From Victivallales bacterium (lineage in GTDB: Bacteria > Verrucomicrobiota > Lentisphaeria > Oligosphaerales > Oligosphaeraceae): a DNA stretch of 24,584 nt. Shown in pieces: positions 7,797 to 15,908 of this stretch; positions within the stretch are counted from its first letter, which is position 1, and every line of letters starts with the position of its first letter. The position numbers and the translations under genes are program-made. The stretch covers positions 1 through 24,584 of the forward strand of contig JAGCSE010000012.1 in the NCBI GenBank assembly GCA_017964325.1, given 5' to 3'. The notes under the pieces are model-generated. The model ran no database searches. It worked only from the letters and a program-made list of their open reading frames with translations, and had not been told where the DNA came from.

Positions 7797-8909
7797 ATGA
7801 TTTCAGCCATCATCGCCCAACAGTTCAAGGTACAAGGCTGGCTCGTCAGCATCGAACCACTTGGCAGCGGCAATGTCAACGACACCTATCTCGCCATTTT
7901 CAGAACCGTCTTCAACGAAGAGAAGGTCGTTGTCCAACGCATTAACAAAAAGGTATTTACAAATCCCGAACACCTCATGCAGAATATGCATCTGGTAACA
8001 TGCCACGCCCATCAGAAACTTATTGCCGAACATGACTCGGCAGAACGCATCTGGCAGTTGCCTAAAGTTATTCCGAACAAAAACGGCGAAGATTATCTCA
8101 TCGACGAAGACGGCGAATACTGGCGTGCCATCACGCGAATTGCCTCCGCGCATTCCTTCGATTCCATCCAAAATACGAACCACGCACTCGAAATCGGTTC
8201 CGTGCTCGGCAATTTCCACCACATTCTTTCCGACCTCCCCTGCGACCAATTGTACGACACCCTCCCGGGCTTCCACATCACGCCGCAGTATTTTGACAAG
8301 CTGGACGCCGCACTCGCAACTCCCGCCGGCAAGGCTCGCCTACAAAGCTCGCAGGTCGCCAAGAACGTCATGAAATTCATTGAAATGCGACGCTCATGGT
8401 CCAGTGTATTGGAAGATGCAAAGGCTAAAGGCGAAGTCGAACTCCGCCCCATCCACGGCGATCCCAAGACCGCCAACATTATGATCGACGATGCAACCTC
8501 CAAAGGCACCGCCATCATCGATCTCGATACCGTCAAGCCGGGCCTCGTCCTCTATGATATCGGCGACTGCCTCCGCTCCTGCTGCAATCCCGCCGGCGAG
8601 GAATGCACCGATTTCTCCAAAATCAATTTTGACGTTGACCTTTGCTTCGCCCTCCTCAACGGCTACCAGCAGCACTGCCGGAATTCCCTCACAGATTTCG
8701 ACAAGGCTCACATCTACGATGCAGTCCGCCTCATCACCTATGAACTCGCCCTCCGCTTCTTTGCGGACTATCTCGCTGGCGATATCTATTTCAAGACAAA
8801 ATACGACGGACAGAACCTCCATCGTGCACGCGTACAAGTCCAGCTCTGCCGCAGTATCGAGGCCAACGAATCCAAAATCCGCCGTACCCTCGAACTGCTT
8901 TTCAAGTAA
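7797..8909 (+). CDS. APH-fold sugar kinase, N-acetylhexosamine 1-kinase-like
   Basis: A 370-residue member of the aminoglycoside phosphotransferase/choline kinase fold. The nucleotide loop G23-S24-G25-N-V-N-D is followed by V-V-V-Q-R-I-N, where a charged residue normally contacts ATP. The catalytic loop H220-G-D222-x4-N227 and the metal-binding I-D242-L-D244-T are present. The N-terminal pattern (G-S-G-N-V-N-D-T-Y, Q-R-I-N, F-x-N-P-x-x-L-M) matches NahK-type kinases, which phosphorylate GlcNAc/GalNAc at C1 and feed nucleotide-sugar synthesis. AAGGA lies about 11 bases before the ATG. Substrate is inferred from this resemblance and the polysaccharide context. Confidence 0.75.
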   Translation: MISAIIAQQFKVQGWLVSIEPLGSGNVNDTYLAIFRTVFNEEKVVVQRINKKVFTNPEHLMQNMHLVTCHAHQKLIAEHDSAERIWQLPKVIPNKNGEDYLIDEDGEYWRAITRIASAHSFDSIQNTNHALEIGSVLGNFHHILSDLPCDQLYDTLPGFHITPQYFDKLDAALATPAGKARLQSSQVAKNVMKFIEMRRSWSSVLEDAKAKGEVELRPIHGDPKTANIMIDDATSKGTAIIDLDTVKPGLVLYDIGDCLRSCCNPAGEECTDFSKINFDVDLCFALLNGYQQHCRNSLTDFDKAHIYDAVRLITYELALRFFADYLAGDIYFKTKYDGQNLHRARVQVQLCRSIEANESKIRRTLELLFK

Positions 8910-8924
8910 TAAAAATTCTCCAAA

Positions 8925-8969
8925 ACTCCGCGTTTAGAAAAAACTCTGCGCCTCTCCTCCCCCTGCGCC
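8925..8969. repeat. CTCTGCG-type intergenic repeat between convergent genes
   Basis: The gap between the convergent sugar kinase and asnA contains CTCCGCG, CTCTGCG and CCTGCGCC blocks resembling the repeat at 12994-13040. No clear terminator hairpin is visible for either gene. Confidence 0.45.
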
Positions 8970-8975
8970 TTTAAT

Positions 8976-10016
8976 CTACAACAACGGGATATTGTGCTTA
9001 CGGCATTTTTCAATCATTGCCTCCGGCCAGATGGACGCTTGGATCTCGCCTATATGCGCCTTTTGCAGGAAGAGCATACAGAGACGACTCTGCCCGATTC
9101 CGCCACCAATGGACAACGGCAATTCGCCGTTCATCAGCATCTTATGGAACTGAAGCTTTAAACGTTTTTCCTCTCCGCGCAATTTCAACTGCTTCACCAA
9201 CGCCGCCTGATCGACACGAATGCCCATTGACGACACCTCGAACGAACGTTTCAATACGGGGTTGTAAATCAACAAATCGCCATTCAGCCCTATATGCCGT
9301 TCGTCCGACGGTGTTGACCAGTCGTCGTAGTCGGGAGCACGCCCATCATGCTTCTGCCCGCTCAACGGCAGATCGCCGCCGATGCCTATCAGAAACACAG
9401 CGCCATATTTCTGCGTCGCCTTCGTCTCGCGTTCCGACGGCGTCAGTTTTGGATACTGCGCCTCCAAATCCTCCGTATGGATGAACACCACGTCTTCTGG
9501 CAGGAATGGCTTCAACTGCGGATAGTCCGAGCAGACGACCGCTTCCGTCCGTCGCATCGCATAGTAGATTTTCCGCACAGTCGCCTTAAGGTATTCCAGC
9601 GTACGCATTTCCGCCGTGATGGTCTTCTCCCAGTCCCACTGGTCAACATAGAGCGAATGAAGGTTGTCGAGCTCCTCGTCCGCACGGATGGCGTTCATGT
9701 CAGTATAGATGCCCGTATCGGGCTGGCAGCCGAGCTTCGCCAGTTTCATGCGCTTCCACTTGGCAAGCGAATGCACGATTTCCGCCTTTTCGTCGCCGAT
9801 GTCCTTTATCGGGAAACTGACAGGACGCTCCACGCCGTTCAAATCGTCGTTGATCCCACGCCCCGCCAAGACAAACAACGGAGCTGTAACGCGCTGCAAC
9901 TTCAATTCAAACGCCAGATTATTCTGGAACTTGTCCTTGATCTTGCGTATTGCCTTTTCTGTCGTCAATTCGTCCAGCAGCGGACGGTAGTTCTTCGGGC
10001 ATTGTAATGGTAACAT
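8976..10016 (-). CDS. asnA: Aspartate--ammonia ligase
   Basis: A 346-residue ammonia-dependent asparagine synthetase, close to the roughly 330 residues of the E. coli enzyme. It makes asparagine from aspartate, ammonia and ATP (AMP-forming) using a class II aminoacyl-tRNA-synthetase-like fold. Typical segments include V-T-A-P-L-F near residue 43, the G-I-N-D-D-L-N-G-V-E-R-P-V-S-F stretch, Y-V-D-Q-W-D-W-E-K near 125 and the C-terminal G-G-G-I-G-Q-S-R motif. AAGGAA before the ATG supports the start. It is transcribed leftwards after uvrB with a 73-base gap that contains its own likely promoter. Confidence 0.95.
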   Translation of the reverse strand: MLPLQCPKNYRPLLDELTTEKAIRKIKDKFQNNLAFELKLQRVTAPLFVLAGRGINDDLNGVERPVSFPIKDIGDEKAEIVHSLAKWKRMKLAKLGCQPDTGIYTDMNAIRADEELDNLHSLYVDQWDWEKTITAEMRTLEYLKATVRKIYYAMRRTEAVVCSDYPQLKPFLPEDVVFIHTEDLEAQYPKLTPSERETKATQKYGAVFLIGIGGDLPLSGQKHDGRAPDYDDWSTPSDERHIGLNGDLLIYNPVLKRSFEVSSMGIRVDQAALVKQLKLRGEEKRLKLQFHKMLMNGELPLSIGGGIGQSRLCMLFLQKAHIGEIQASIWPEAMIEKCRKHNIPLL

Positions 10017-10060
10017 GGGTGTTCCTTTTTGATGATTAACCGTTTGGGCACTAAATACCC

Positions 10061-10066
10061 ATTATA
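10061..10066 (-). promoter_or_regulatory. Putative -10 box of the asnA promoter
   Basis: On the minus strand this is an exact TATAAT, about 45 bases upstream of the asnA ATG. The -35 region is weak, so the call rests on the -10 element and position. Confidence 0.4.
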
Positions 10067-10089
10067 ATATAATCCACAAAAGGCGACAG

Positions 10090-12201
10090 TTACAGGAAAA
10101 ACGGACTGTCTTTCGATATTATCTGCCCTTCCGACCCGCCTTTCCGCTTCTTTTTCGTGGAAACGGACAGGTTGCGACCGCTACTTTTCGGCGGAGCCGC
10201 CTTCGGCTTGTTTCCCGCGTCCATCTTCTTTCCACCAGTCTTGCCCTGCAATTTGTACAACTGGTCGCGCAGCATCGCCGCACGTTCGAACTCCAACGCC
10301 TCCGCCGCCGCCAGCATCTCCGCCTCCAACTGCCGTGTCGCTTCGACAACATCGTACTCGCCGTCGTCCTGCCGCGTGTAGCTCTCCACGACCCGCGTCG
10401 CCTCCTCCTCCTGATGCAGGCTCTCCTGGATGCGGCTCTTTATGGTCTGCGGCGTAATGCCATGCAACTCGTTGTATTCCATCTGCTTCTTACGGCGCGC
10501 CTCCGTCATGTCCAGAACTTTGCGAATGCTGTCCGTTATGTTGTCCGCATAGAAAATCACCATGCCATCGACGTTTCGCGCCGCACGACCAGCCGTCTGG
10601 ACCAGCGACCTCTCGCTCCGCAGGAATCCTTCCTTGTCCGCATCCATCACCGCAACTAGCGACACTTCAGGAAGATCCAATCCCTCACGCAACAGATTGA
10701 TGCCGACCAGACAGTCGAACTCGCCCGTCCGCAAACTCCGCAGGATGTCAACACGCTCCACGGCATCCAGTTCGGAATGCAGATAACGCGCCCTGATGTC
10801 CAGCCCGCGAAGATATTCAGACAGATCCTCCGCCATGCGCTTCGTCAACGTCGTCACCAGAGTCCGTTCGCCACGAGCCGCCCGTTCGCGGATTTCCGCG
10901 ATGACATCATCGACCTGCCCCTCCAGCGGGCGGACTTCTATCTTCGGATCCAGAAGCCCCGTCGGTCGAACGACTTGCTCCACAGGCGTGCAGAGGCTCA
11001 ATTCATAGTCGCCCGGCGTTGCGGACACGAAAACCATCTGTTTCTGCAAGCTGTCGAACTCCTCGAACGTCAGCGGACGGTTGTCCAACGCCGACGGCAG
11101 ACGGAAGCCGTTATCAACCAGCACCTGCTTTCTGTTACGGTCCGCACGGTGCATCGCATGTATCTGCGGCAGCGTGGCATGCGATTCGTCAATGATGGTC
11201 AGGTAGTCGTCTGGAAAGAAATCCATCAGCGTGTAGGGGCGTGAACCGGCAGGCCGTCCCGCCAGATGCCGTGAATAATTTTCAATTCCTTGGCAGTAGC
11301 CAATTTCCATCAGCATATCCATGTCGTAAGTCGTCCGCTGGTAAATGCGCTGCGCTTCCACCAGGCGGTTCGATTTCTCAAACATGGCGATTTGCTCGTC
11401 CATCTCCGCCAGGATGTTGTCCTTCGCCATTTTGATGCGGTCCTGCGGCATCACGAAATGCTTCGCGGGAAAAATCACGACATCCGACATCTCGTCGATG
11501 ACCTCCCGCGTCACCAAATCGTGCCGCGTAATCCGCTCGACGGTGTCCCCCCAGAACTCCACACGCACAAAGTCATCGCGATGAGACAGATACACCTCCA
11601 CACTGTCACCCGAACAACGGAACTGCCCGCGTTCGGGAGCCACATCATTACGCGTATATTGGATGTCAACCAACTGCCGCAACAGCTTCTCGCGGGACAT
11701 ATCTTCATCGACCGTCACCTTCGCTTTCATGGCGTCGAAATCGTCAGGCGACCCCAAGCCGTACAAACACGAAACGGAGCTGACGACGATGACATCCCGC
11801 CGTTCCAGCAGCGATCCTGTCGCCGAAAGTCGTAACCGTTCCAATCCATCGTTGATCAACGAATCCTTTGCAATATACGTATCCGTCTGCGGGATATAGG
11901 CTTCCGGCTGATAATAATCGTAGTAGCTGACAAAGTATTCGACGGCGTTTTCAGGAAAGAACGCCTTCAGTTCACCGTACAGCTGCGCCGCCAGCGTTTT
12001 GTTGTGCGAAATGACAAGCGTCGGCCGTTGGCATTGTTCAATGAGATTCGCCATTGTAAACGTCTTGCCCGACCCCGTCACGCCCAGCAGCGTCTGAACG
12101 CGCTCTCCGCTCTTTACACCGTCAACCAACGCCTTGATGGCGGTCGGCTGGTCGCCTGCAGGTGCATAATCCGAATGCAGTTTAAACTCTCTCGTCGCCA
12201 T
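10090..12201 (-). CDS. uvrB: Excinuclease ABC subunit B
   Basis: A 703-residue DNA-damage-verification helicase of nucleotide excision repair. Walker A is G40-V-T-G-S-G-K46-T. The damage-wedging beta-hairpin region is recognisable in Y-Y-D-Y-Y-Q-P-E-A-Y-I-P. The I-D-E-S-H box and the helicase segment Q-T-A-G-R-A-A-R-N are present. A UVR motif that contacts UvrC lies near the C-terminus, followed by an unusual 40-residue Lys/Ser-rich tail. I chose the ATG at 12199-12201 because the protein then begins at the family's usual start. The frame is open to 12330, but that part overlaps the upstream kinase gene and has no UvrB character. Confidence 0.96.
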   Translation of the reverse strand: MATREFKLHSDYAPAGDQPTAIKALVDGVKSGERVQTLLGVTGSGKTFTMANLIEQCQRPTLVISHNKTLAAQLYGELKAFFPENAVEYFVSYYDYYQPEAYIPQTDTYIAKDSLINDGLERLRLSATGSLLERRDVIVVSSVSCLYGLGSPDDFDAMKAKVTVDEDMSREKLLRQLVDIQYTRNDVAPERGQFRCSGDSVEVYLSHRDDFVRVEFWGDTVERITRHDLVTREVIDEMSDVVIFPAKHFVMPQDRIKMAKDNILAEMDEQIAMFEKSNRLVEAQRIYQRTTYDMDMLMEIGYCQGIENYSRHLAGRPAGSRPYTLMDFFPDDYLTIIDESHATLPQIHAMHRADRNRKQVLVDNGFRLPSALDNRPLTFEEFDSLQKQMVFVSATPGDYELSLCTPVEQVVRPTGLLDPKIEVRPLEGQVDDVIAEIRERAARGERTLVTTLTKRMAEDLSEYLRGLDIRARYLHSELDAVERVDILRSLRTGEFDCLVGINLLREGLDLPEVSLVAVMDADKEGFLRSERSLVQTAGRAARNVDGMVIFYADNITDSIRKVLDMTEARRKKQMEYNELHGITPQTIKSRIQESLHQEEEATRVVESYTRQDDGEYDVVEATRQLEAEMLAAAEALEFERAAMLRDQLYKLQGKTGGKKMDAGNKPKAAPPKSSGRNLSVSTKKKRKGGSEGQIISKDSPFFL

Positions 12202-12217
12202 GGTATTGTTTATCCAA

Positions 12218-12868
12218 TCATTTGGTTTCCAATGACTTCTTTGGCAGGAGGCTTCTGAATCTCGCCAACTGTGCCGCGCATTTCGCCTCGCACAACGGCC
12301 CCCCGATGAAACGCATTCGTTCCAAATCAATCAAACCGATTGAGCCGTCATTCATCACAAAAAAGTGCTCCGGCTTGTGGTCGGGCCAATCAAAACCATG
12401 CTTCTGCAACTCCAGCAACGTCCTCTCGGCTTTCAAAATAAACTCCTGCCCTTTCGTTATATCCGTCTCCGATTTCAGATATTTGTCCAAATCCACGCCG
12501 TCCAGCGGCAGCATGATGAGGCACGCCGTGTCGGGAAAGCCGCAGCGACGTGTCTGCCCCCACGCAATGACTTTCGGAGCCGTAAATCCCGCATCAAGAG
12601 CCATGGCGAATGCCAGCCGTTCCTTCTCCGTCTTCGGCTGAGGCTTACGGAAAAACAGCAAATCCTTCGCAATCTCCTTCTTAAACGTGAAGAAATCGCG
12701 CTTCAAAAACACCACACGTCCGTCTGACAGCGTTATTTTGCGCGTATCGCCACGGCGATGGCTCGAAAGACACGTCCCGCCCTGAAACGCCAGACACGAT
12801 TGAAAATCGCCAAGCCCCGACGCCGTCAAAGCCTCACGCCATTCCTCTTCTATTTCAAAATGTTCCAC
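12218..12868 (-). CDS. WaaP/Kdo-type lipopolysaccharide kinase family protein
   Basis: A 216-residue small kinase-fold protein. The ATP lysine is in V-V-F-L-K-R near residue 55. A catalytic-loop-like D-W-P-D-H-K-P-E-H-F-F and a metal-binding I-G-L-I-D-L-E-R follow; the I-D-L-x-R form is typical of the lipopolysaccharide kinase (Kdo/WaaP) family, which phosphorylates core heptose or Kdo. The first loop is D-x-K-x-x-H rather than the classical H-R-D, a common variation there. It lies 16 bases upstream of uvrB on the same strand and is divergent from a glycosyltransferase gene, which fits an envelope role. Substrate unknown. Confidence 0.7.
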   Translation of the reverse strand: MEHFEIEEEWREALTASGLGDFQSCLAFQGGTCLSSHRRGDTRKITLSDGRVVFLKRDFFTFKKEIAKDLLFFRKPQPKTEKERLAFAMALDAGFTAPKVIAWGQTRRCGFPDTACLIMLPLDGVDLDKYLKSETDITKGQEFILKAERTLLELQKHGFDWPDHKPEHFFVMNDGSIGLIDLERMRFIGGPLCEAKCAAQLARFRSLLPKKSLETK

Positions 12869-12993
12869 GTATGTTCTCCATAGATGATGAAAACTTTTCC
12901 TTTTTACTATAAACCATATTTTGCATTTTCCTTGATTATCCAGAAAGAAACATCATTTTATTATGAATGATTGTTCCTCTCTGCACAAAAAAT

Positions 12994-13040
12994 CTCCGCG
13001 ACTCTGCGTTATATGTCTCTGCGCTCCGCGACTCTGCGTT
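12994..13040. repeat. Direct repeat of CTCCGCGACTCTGCGTT, 30-bp period
   Basis: The 17-mer CTCCGCGACTCTGCGTT occurs exactly at 12994-13010 and 13024-13040, with CTCTGCG between them. It fills the divergent gap before the glycosyltransferase and resembles the block at 8925-8969. Reading through it produces a spurious N-terminal extension of the next gene. Confidence 0.75.
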
Positions 13041-13050
13041 TAAAAATTTC

Positions 13051-14172
13051 ATGCTACAAAAACTCAACATCCTTCTTGTTGACTGCGCCCCTTTTACGGG
13101 CGGCGCACAGGAGAGCTTTTGGTCGCTGGCTTCAGGACTTTCCCATACCGACTGCAAGCCGTTTCTTCTTGCCGCCGATCATTCCCCTAACGGAATCATC
13201 TCTCGTGCCCAAGCATCTTCCCTCCCGCATCAATCGTTCACCGCAAGACATTGGCCTGCAAGCATCAAAGGACTTTTTCAGTATTATCAGGACCGACGTC
13301 ATTTCCTCCCGCTTTTCGACCAGACCGCCGCGGATTTCTCCCCCTCCCTTATCCATGCGAACTGCATTCGCTCCGCACTGCTCCTCCCCGAAGACTGCAA
13401 CCTCCCCCTTCTCCTCCACGACCGCGACATCACCTTTCCTTTTTTCTTCACGCGACTCGTAGCCAACCGTTTCCCGCAATTGCATATCGTTGCCATTTCG
13501 CCTCTTGTTGCAAAAAAATGGCAACCTCTCCTGCCCGAAGACCGCATCCATATCATCCCGAACGGCTTTGACTTGCAGACTATCACAAACACCCGCCCCT
13601 CCGTAAACCATGACTCCGCATCCTTCCGCATCCTGCAAGTCGCCGACTTCTCCCCTTGGAAACGTCACGACCGCTTTCTCACGTTACTGTCGCAATTGAA
13701 GCCGCAGATTCCGAACCTAAAAGCCGTCATCAAGGGGCGTATCCGCGACGCACAGGGCGAACATCTTTTAACCTCCCTCAAGAAAGACTCTTCCAAACTC
13801 GGATTAGACAATATCCTCTCCTTCAACAACGCCGATGAATCGGCACTGCCCGAAATCGCCGCCGCCGATGTCGTCGTCTCCTGCTCCGACGGCGAGCCGT
13901 TTGGCCGTACCATCATCGAAGCACTCGCTCTTGGCAAGCCCGTTGTCGCCTGTCGCGGTGGCGGCATAGATGCTCTGCTTGCCGAATGCCCCGCATATTC
14001 CGCTGTCCAGCCAGAGAAATTGCAAGAAACTGTCCTGCAATGGCTTCCGCCAGAAAAACGCCGCTCCACCGCTGAACATGCCATCCATGCCGCACAGACT
14101 TTCTCAATCGAGCGGCATATCGCCGAAATAATTGGAATATACAAGAATATCGCTTATGTTAATAATGGTTAG
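13051..14172 (+). CDS. Glycosyltransferase family 4 (GT-B fold)
   Basis: About 373 residues. The N-terminal domain opens with L-N-I-L-L-V-D and the acceptor-site G17-G18-A-Q-E. The donor-binding half contains I-I-P-N-G-F, V-A-D-F-S-P-W-K-R-H-D and the E282-x7-E290 motif in E-P-F-G-R-T-I-I-E-A-L, followed by G-K-P-V-V-A. This is the GT4 pattern of retaining enzymes that add sugars to lipopolysaccharide core or polysaccharide at the cytosolic face of the inner membrane. The frame is open to an ATG at 12967, but that part is translated intergenic repeat, so I start at 13051. No strong ribosome binding site is seen there. Confidence 0.85.
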   Translation: MLQKLNILLVDCAPFTGGAQESFWSLASGLSHTDCKPFLLAADHSPNGIISRAQASSLPHQSFTARHWPASIKGLFQYYQDRRHFLPLFDQTAADFSPSLIHANCIRSALLLPEDCNLPLLLHDRDITFPFFFTRLVANRFPQLHIVAISPLVAKKWQPLLPEDRIHIIPNGFDLQTITNTRPSVNHDSASFRILQVADFSPWKRHDRFLTLLSQLKPQIPNLKAVIKGRIRDAQGEHLLTSLKKDSSKLGLDNILSFNNADESALPEIAAADVVVSCSDGEPFGRTIIEALALGKPVVACRGGGIDALLAECPAYSAVQPEKLQETVLQWLPPEKRRSTAEHAIHAAQTFSIERHIAEIIGIYKNIAYVNNG

Positions 14173-14205
14173 CCTCTTGATCATTAACTCAACCAAGGAC
14201 ATTCC

Positions 14206-15492
14206 ATGACAACCTATGCCTGTAAAGGTGGAACAGATCTCGCTTTGACGCTGGATGAAAAAGTCGCCCTCGTCAAATCCGCTTTGGACAAAATCAACCG
14301 CCCGCTCAAAAAAGTCCTCATCCTCCCCCCCGATTTCACGCGCTTCAACTCCAACGCGGGCGTCCTCACCAACATCCTCTACAAGCTCCTCACACCAACG
14401 GCGCACGTTGACATCATGCCCGCCCTCGGCACCCATTTTCCCATGACCGAACAGGAAATCAAGACCATGTTCGGCGACGATATTCCGCTGGACGCCTTCA
14501 AAGTCCACGATTGGCGCAACGACGTCGTCACACTCGGCGAAGTCCCCGGCTCGCTCATAAAGGAATGGTCTGAAGGCAAGCTCGACTACAGCGTCAACGT
14601 GCAATGCAACAAGTTGCTGTTCGACAACTACGATTTGATTTTGTCCGTCGGGCAGATCGTCCCGCACGAAGTCGTCGGCATGGCGAACTACACGAAGAAC
14701 ATCATGGTCGGCGTCGGCGGACCGGATATGATCAACAAATCGCATTTTCTCGGAGCGTCATACGGTCTAGAACGCCTCATGGGACTTGCGGACACACCAG
14801 TACGAAAACTCTTCAACTACGGCGTCCACACGTATTTAAAGGACCTTCCCATTGTCTATCTCCTGACTGTCATGGCCAAGAACCATGAAACAGGCCAGAT
14901 GGAGATGAAAGGTCTCTTCATCGGCGACGACGACGAGACTTACGCCATGGGCGTGAAACTCTCCCAGCAGACCAATCTCGACCTGATGGACACGCCTGTC
15001 AAAAAGGTCGTCGTCTATCTTGATCCGGAGGAATTCCGCTCAACATGGCTTGGCAACAAGGCCGTCTATCGCACCCGCATGATGATCGCAGACGACGGCG
15101 ATCTCATCATCCTCGCCCCCGGCCTCAAGCAGTTTGGCGAAGACCCGACCAACGACAAACTCATCCGCAAGTACGGCTACAAAGGCACGCCAGCCACACT
15201 GAAAGCCGTCGCTGAAAACGAAGACCTGCGACAGAATCTCGGAGCCGCGGCCCATCTCATTCACGGTTCCAGCGAAGGCCGTTTCCGCATCACCTACTGC
15301 CCAGGCAAGAATATCACGAAGGAGGAAGTCGCAAGCGTTGGATTCCTCGTGGAGGATTACGACAAAATGGCGCAGCGCTACAATCCAGTCACGTTGAAGG
15401 ACGGTTTCAACACATTGCCCGATGGCGAGGAGATTTTCTACATCAGCAATCCCGCCCTAGGCCTCTGGGCACTGAAGAAAAATTTCATGTAA
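14206..15492 (+). CDS. LarA-family nickel-pincer racemase/epimerase homologue
   Basis: A 428-residue protein of the lactate racemase (DUF2088) family. D43-x-T45-R46 matches the family's substrate/cofactor strand. A-L-G-T-H77 supplies one conserved histidine. H154-x3-G-x5-K164 matches the segment whose lysine tethers the nickel-pincer nucleotide in LarA. Known members racemise or epimerise 2-hydroxy acids such as lactate, malate or sugar acids. No larB, larC or larE cofactor genes are visible in the window, so they would have to be elsewhere. AAGGAC precedes the ATG. The exact substrate cannot be told. Confidence 0.82.
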   Translation: MTTYACKGGTDLALTLDEKVALVKSALDKINRPLKKVLILPPDFTRFNSNAGVLTNILYKLLTPTAHVDIMPALGTHFPMTEQEIKTMFGDDIPLDAFKVHDWRNDVVTLGEVPGSLIKEWSEGKLDYSVNVQCNKLLFDNYDLILSVGQIVPHEVVGMANYTKNIMVGVGGPDMINKSHFLGASYGLERLMGLADTPVRKLFNYGVHTYLKDLPIVYLLTVMAKNHETGQMEMKGLFIGDDDETYAMGVKLSQQTNLDLMDTPVKKVVVYLDPEEFRSTWLGNKAVYRTRMMIADDGDLIILAPGLKQFGEDPTNDKLIRKYGYKGTPATLKAVAENEDLRQNLGAAAHLIHGSSEGRFRITYCPGKNITKEEVASVGFLVEDYDKMAQRYNPVTLKDGFNTLPDGEEIFYISNPALGLWALKKNFM

Positions 15493-15496
15493 TCAT

Positions 15497-15524
15497 TTGC
15501 ATTTTTCTAAACATGGTATATAGT
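15497..15524 (+). promoter_or_regulatory. Putative promoter of the initiator tRNA genes
   Basis: TTGCAT at 15497-15502 and TATAGT at 15519-15524 have a 16-base spacer. Transcription would begin about 13 bases before the first tRNA. Confidence 0.4.
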
Positions 15525-15543
15525 AATATCATGTAATCATAAT

Positions 15544-15620
15544 TGCGGAATGGAGCAGCCCGGCAGCTCGTCAGGCCCATAACCTGAAGGTCGTAGGTTC
15601 AAATCCTACTTCCGCTACCA
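15544..15620 (+). tRNA. Initiator tRNA-fMet (CAT), copy 1
   Basis: A 77-nt cloverleaf with encoded CCA and a CAT anticodon. It has the initiator-type sequence GGAGCAGCC in the D arm and an unpaired first base (U1 opposite U72), the hallmark of formyl-Met initiators. The anticodon stem is UCAGG/CCUGA, so one of the three usual consecutive G-C pairs is A-U. Confidence 0.93.
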
Positions 15621-15632
15621 AACAATCATGAT

Positions 15633-15709
15633 TGCGGGATGGAGCAGCCCGGCAGCTCGTCAGGCCCATAACCTGAAGGTCGTAGGTTCAAATCCTACTC
15701 CCGCTACCA
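15633..15709 (+). tRNA. Initiator tRNA-fMet (CAT), copy 2, integration target
   Basis: Nearly identical to the first copy, 12 bases downstream. The acceptor pair 6:67 is G-C instead of A-U, a compensated double change. Its last 23 bases plus 7 flanking bases are repeated at 24038-24067, so this gene is the attachment site of the element and has been left intact. Confidence 0.93.
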
Positions 15710-15716
15710 ATATAAA
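15687..15716 (+). repeat. attL core (30-bp direct repeat)
   Basis: The T-arm/acceptor 3' end of the second initiator tRNA plus AATATAAA. It is identical over 30 bases to 24038-24067. Sequence diverges immediately on both sides. Confidence 0.9.
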
Positions 15717-15748
15717 GCTCGTAAATTTAACGATTTACGAGCTTTTTT
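15714..15748 (+). terminator. Element-encoded terminator directly after the tRNA
   Basis: A 13-bp perfect stem (15714-15726 with 15733-15745), loop TTAACG, followed by T. It sits just inside the element and replaces the original host terminator, now found beyond attR. Confidence 0.85.
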
Positions 15749-15818
15749 CATTTTTTCTGCATTTTTCTTGATTTATTCTTTGTTACACCTAGAAATGGAT
15801 TGAAATTCCAGAATAACG

Positions 15819-15835
15819 GTCACATAACGGTCACA
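15819..15835. promoter_or_regulatory. Left-end recombinase arm-type site candidate
   Basis: GTCACATAACGGTCACA contains two GTCACA boxes 11 bases apart, about 100 bases inside attL. It differs by one base from the sequence at 23982-23998 near attR, in the same orientation. Confidence 0.5.
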
Positions 15836-15908
15836 AGAAGCAAGTCCATTTTTTGACGTTTTTCAATCCTAGTGATTTTTCCTCTTCATCCTAAGACTTC
15901 CTACTCCT

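Noticed and set aside
12202..12330. N-terminal extension of UvrB by 43 residues
   Set aside because: It overlaps the kinase gene, lacks UvrB character, and the usual family start is at 12201.
12967..13050. 28-residue N-terminal extension of the glycosyltransferase
   Set aside because: It translates the CTCCGCGACTCTGCG repeat; family homology begins at the ATG at 13051.
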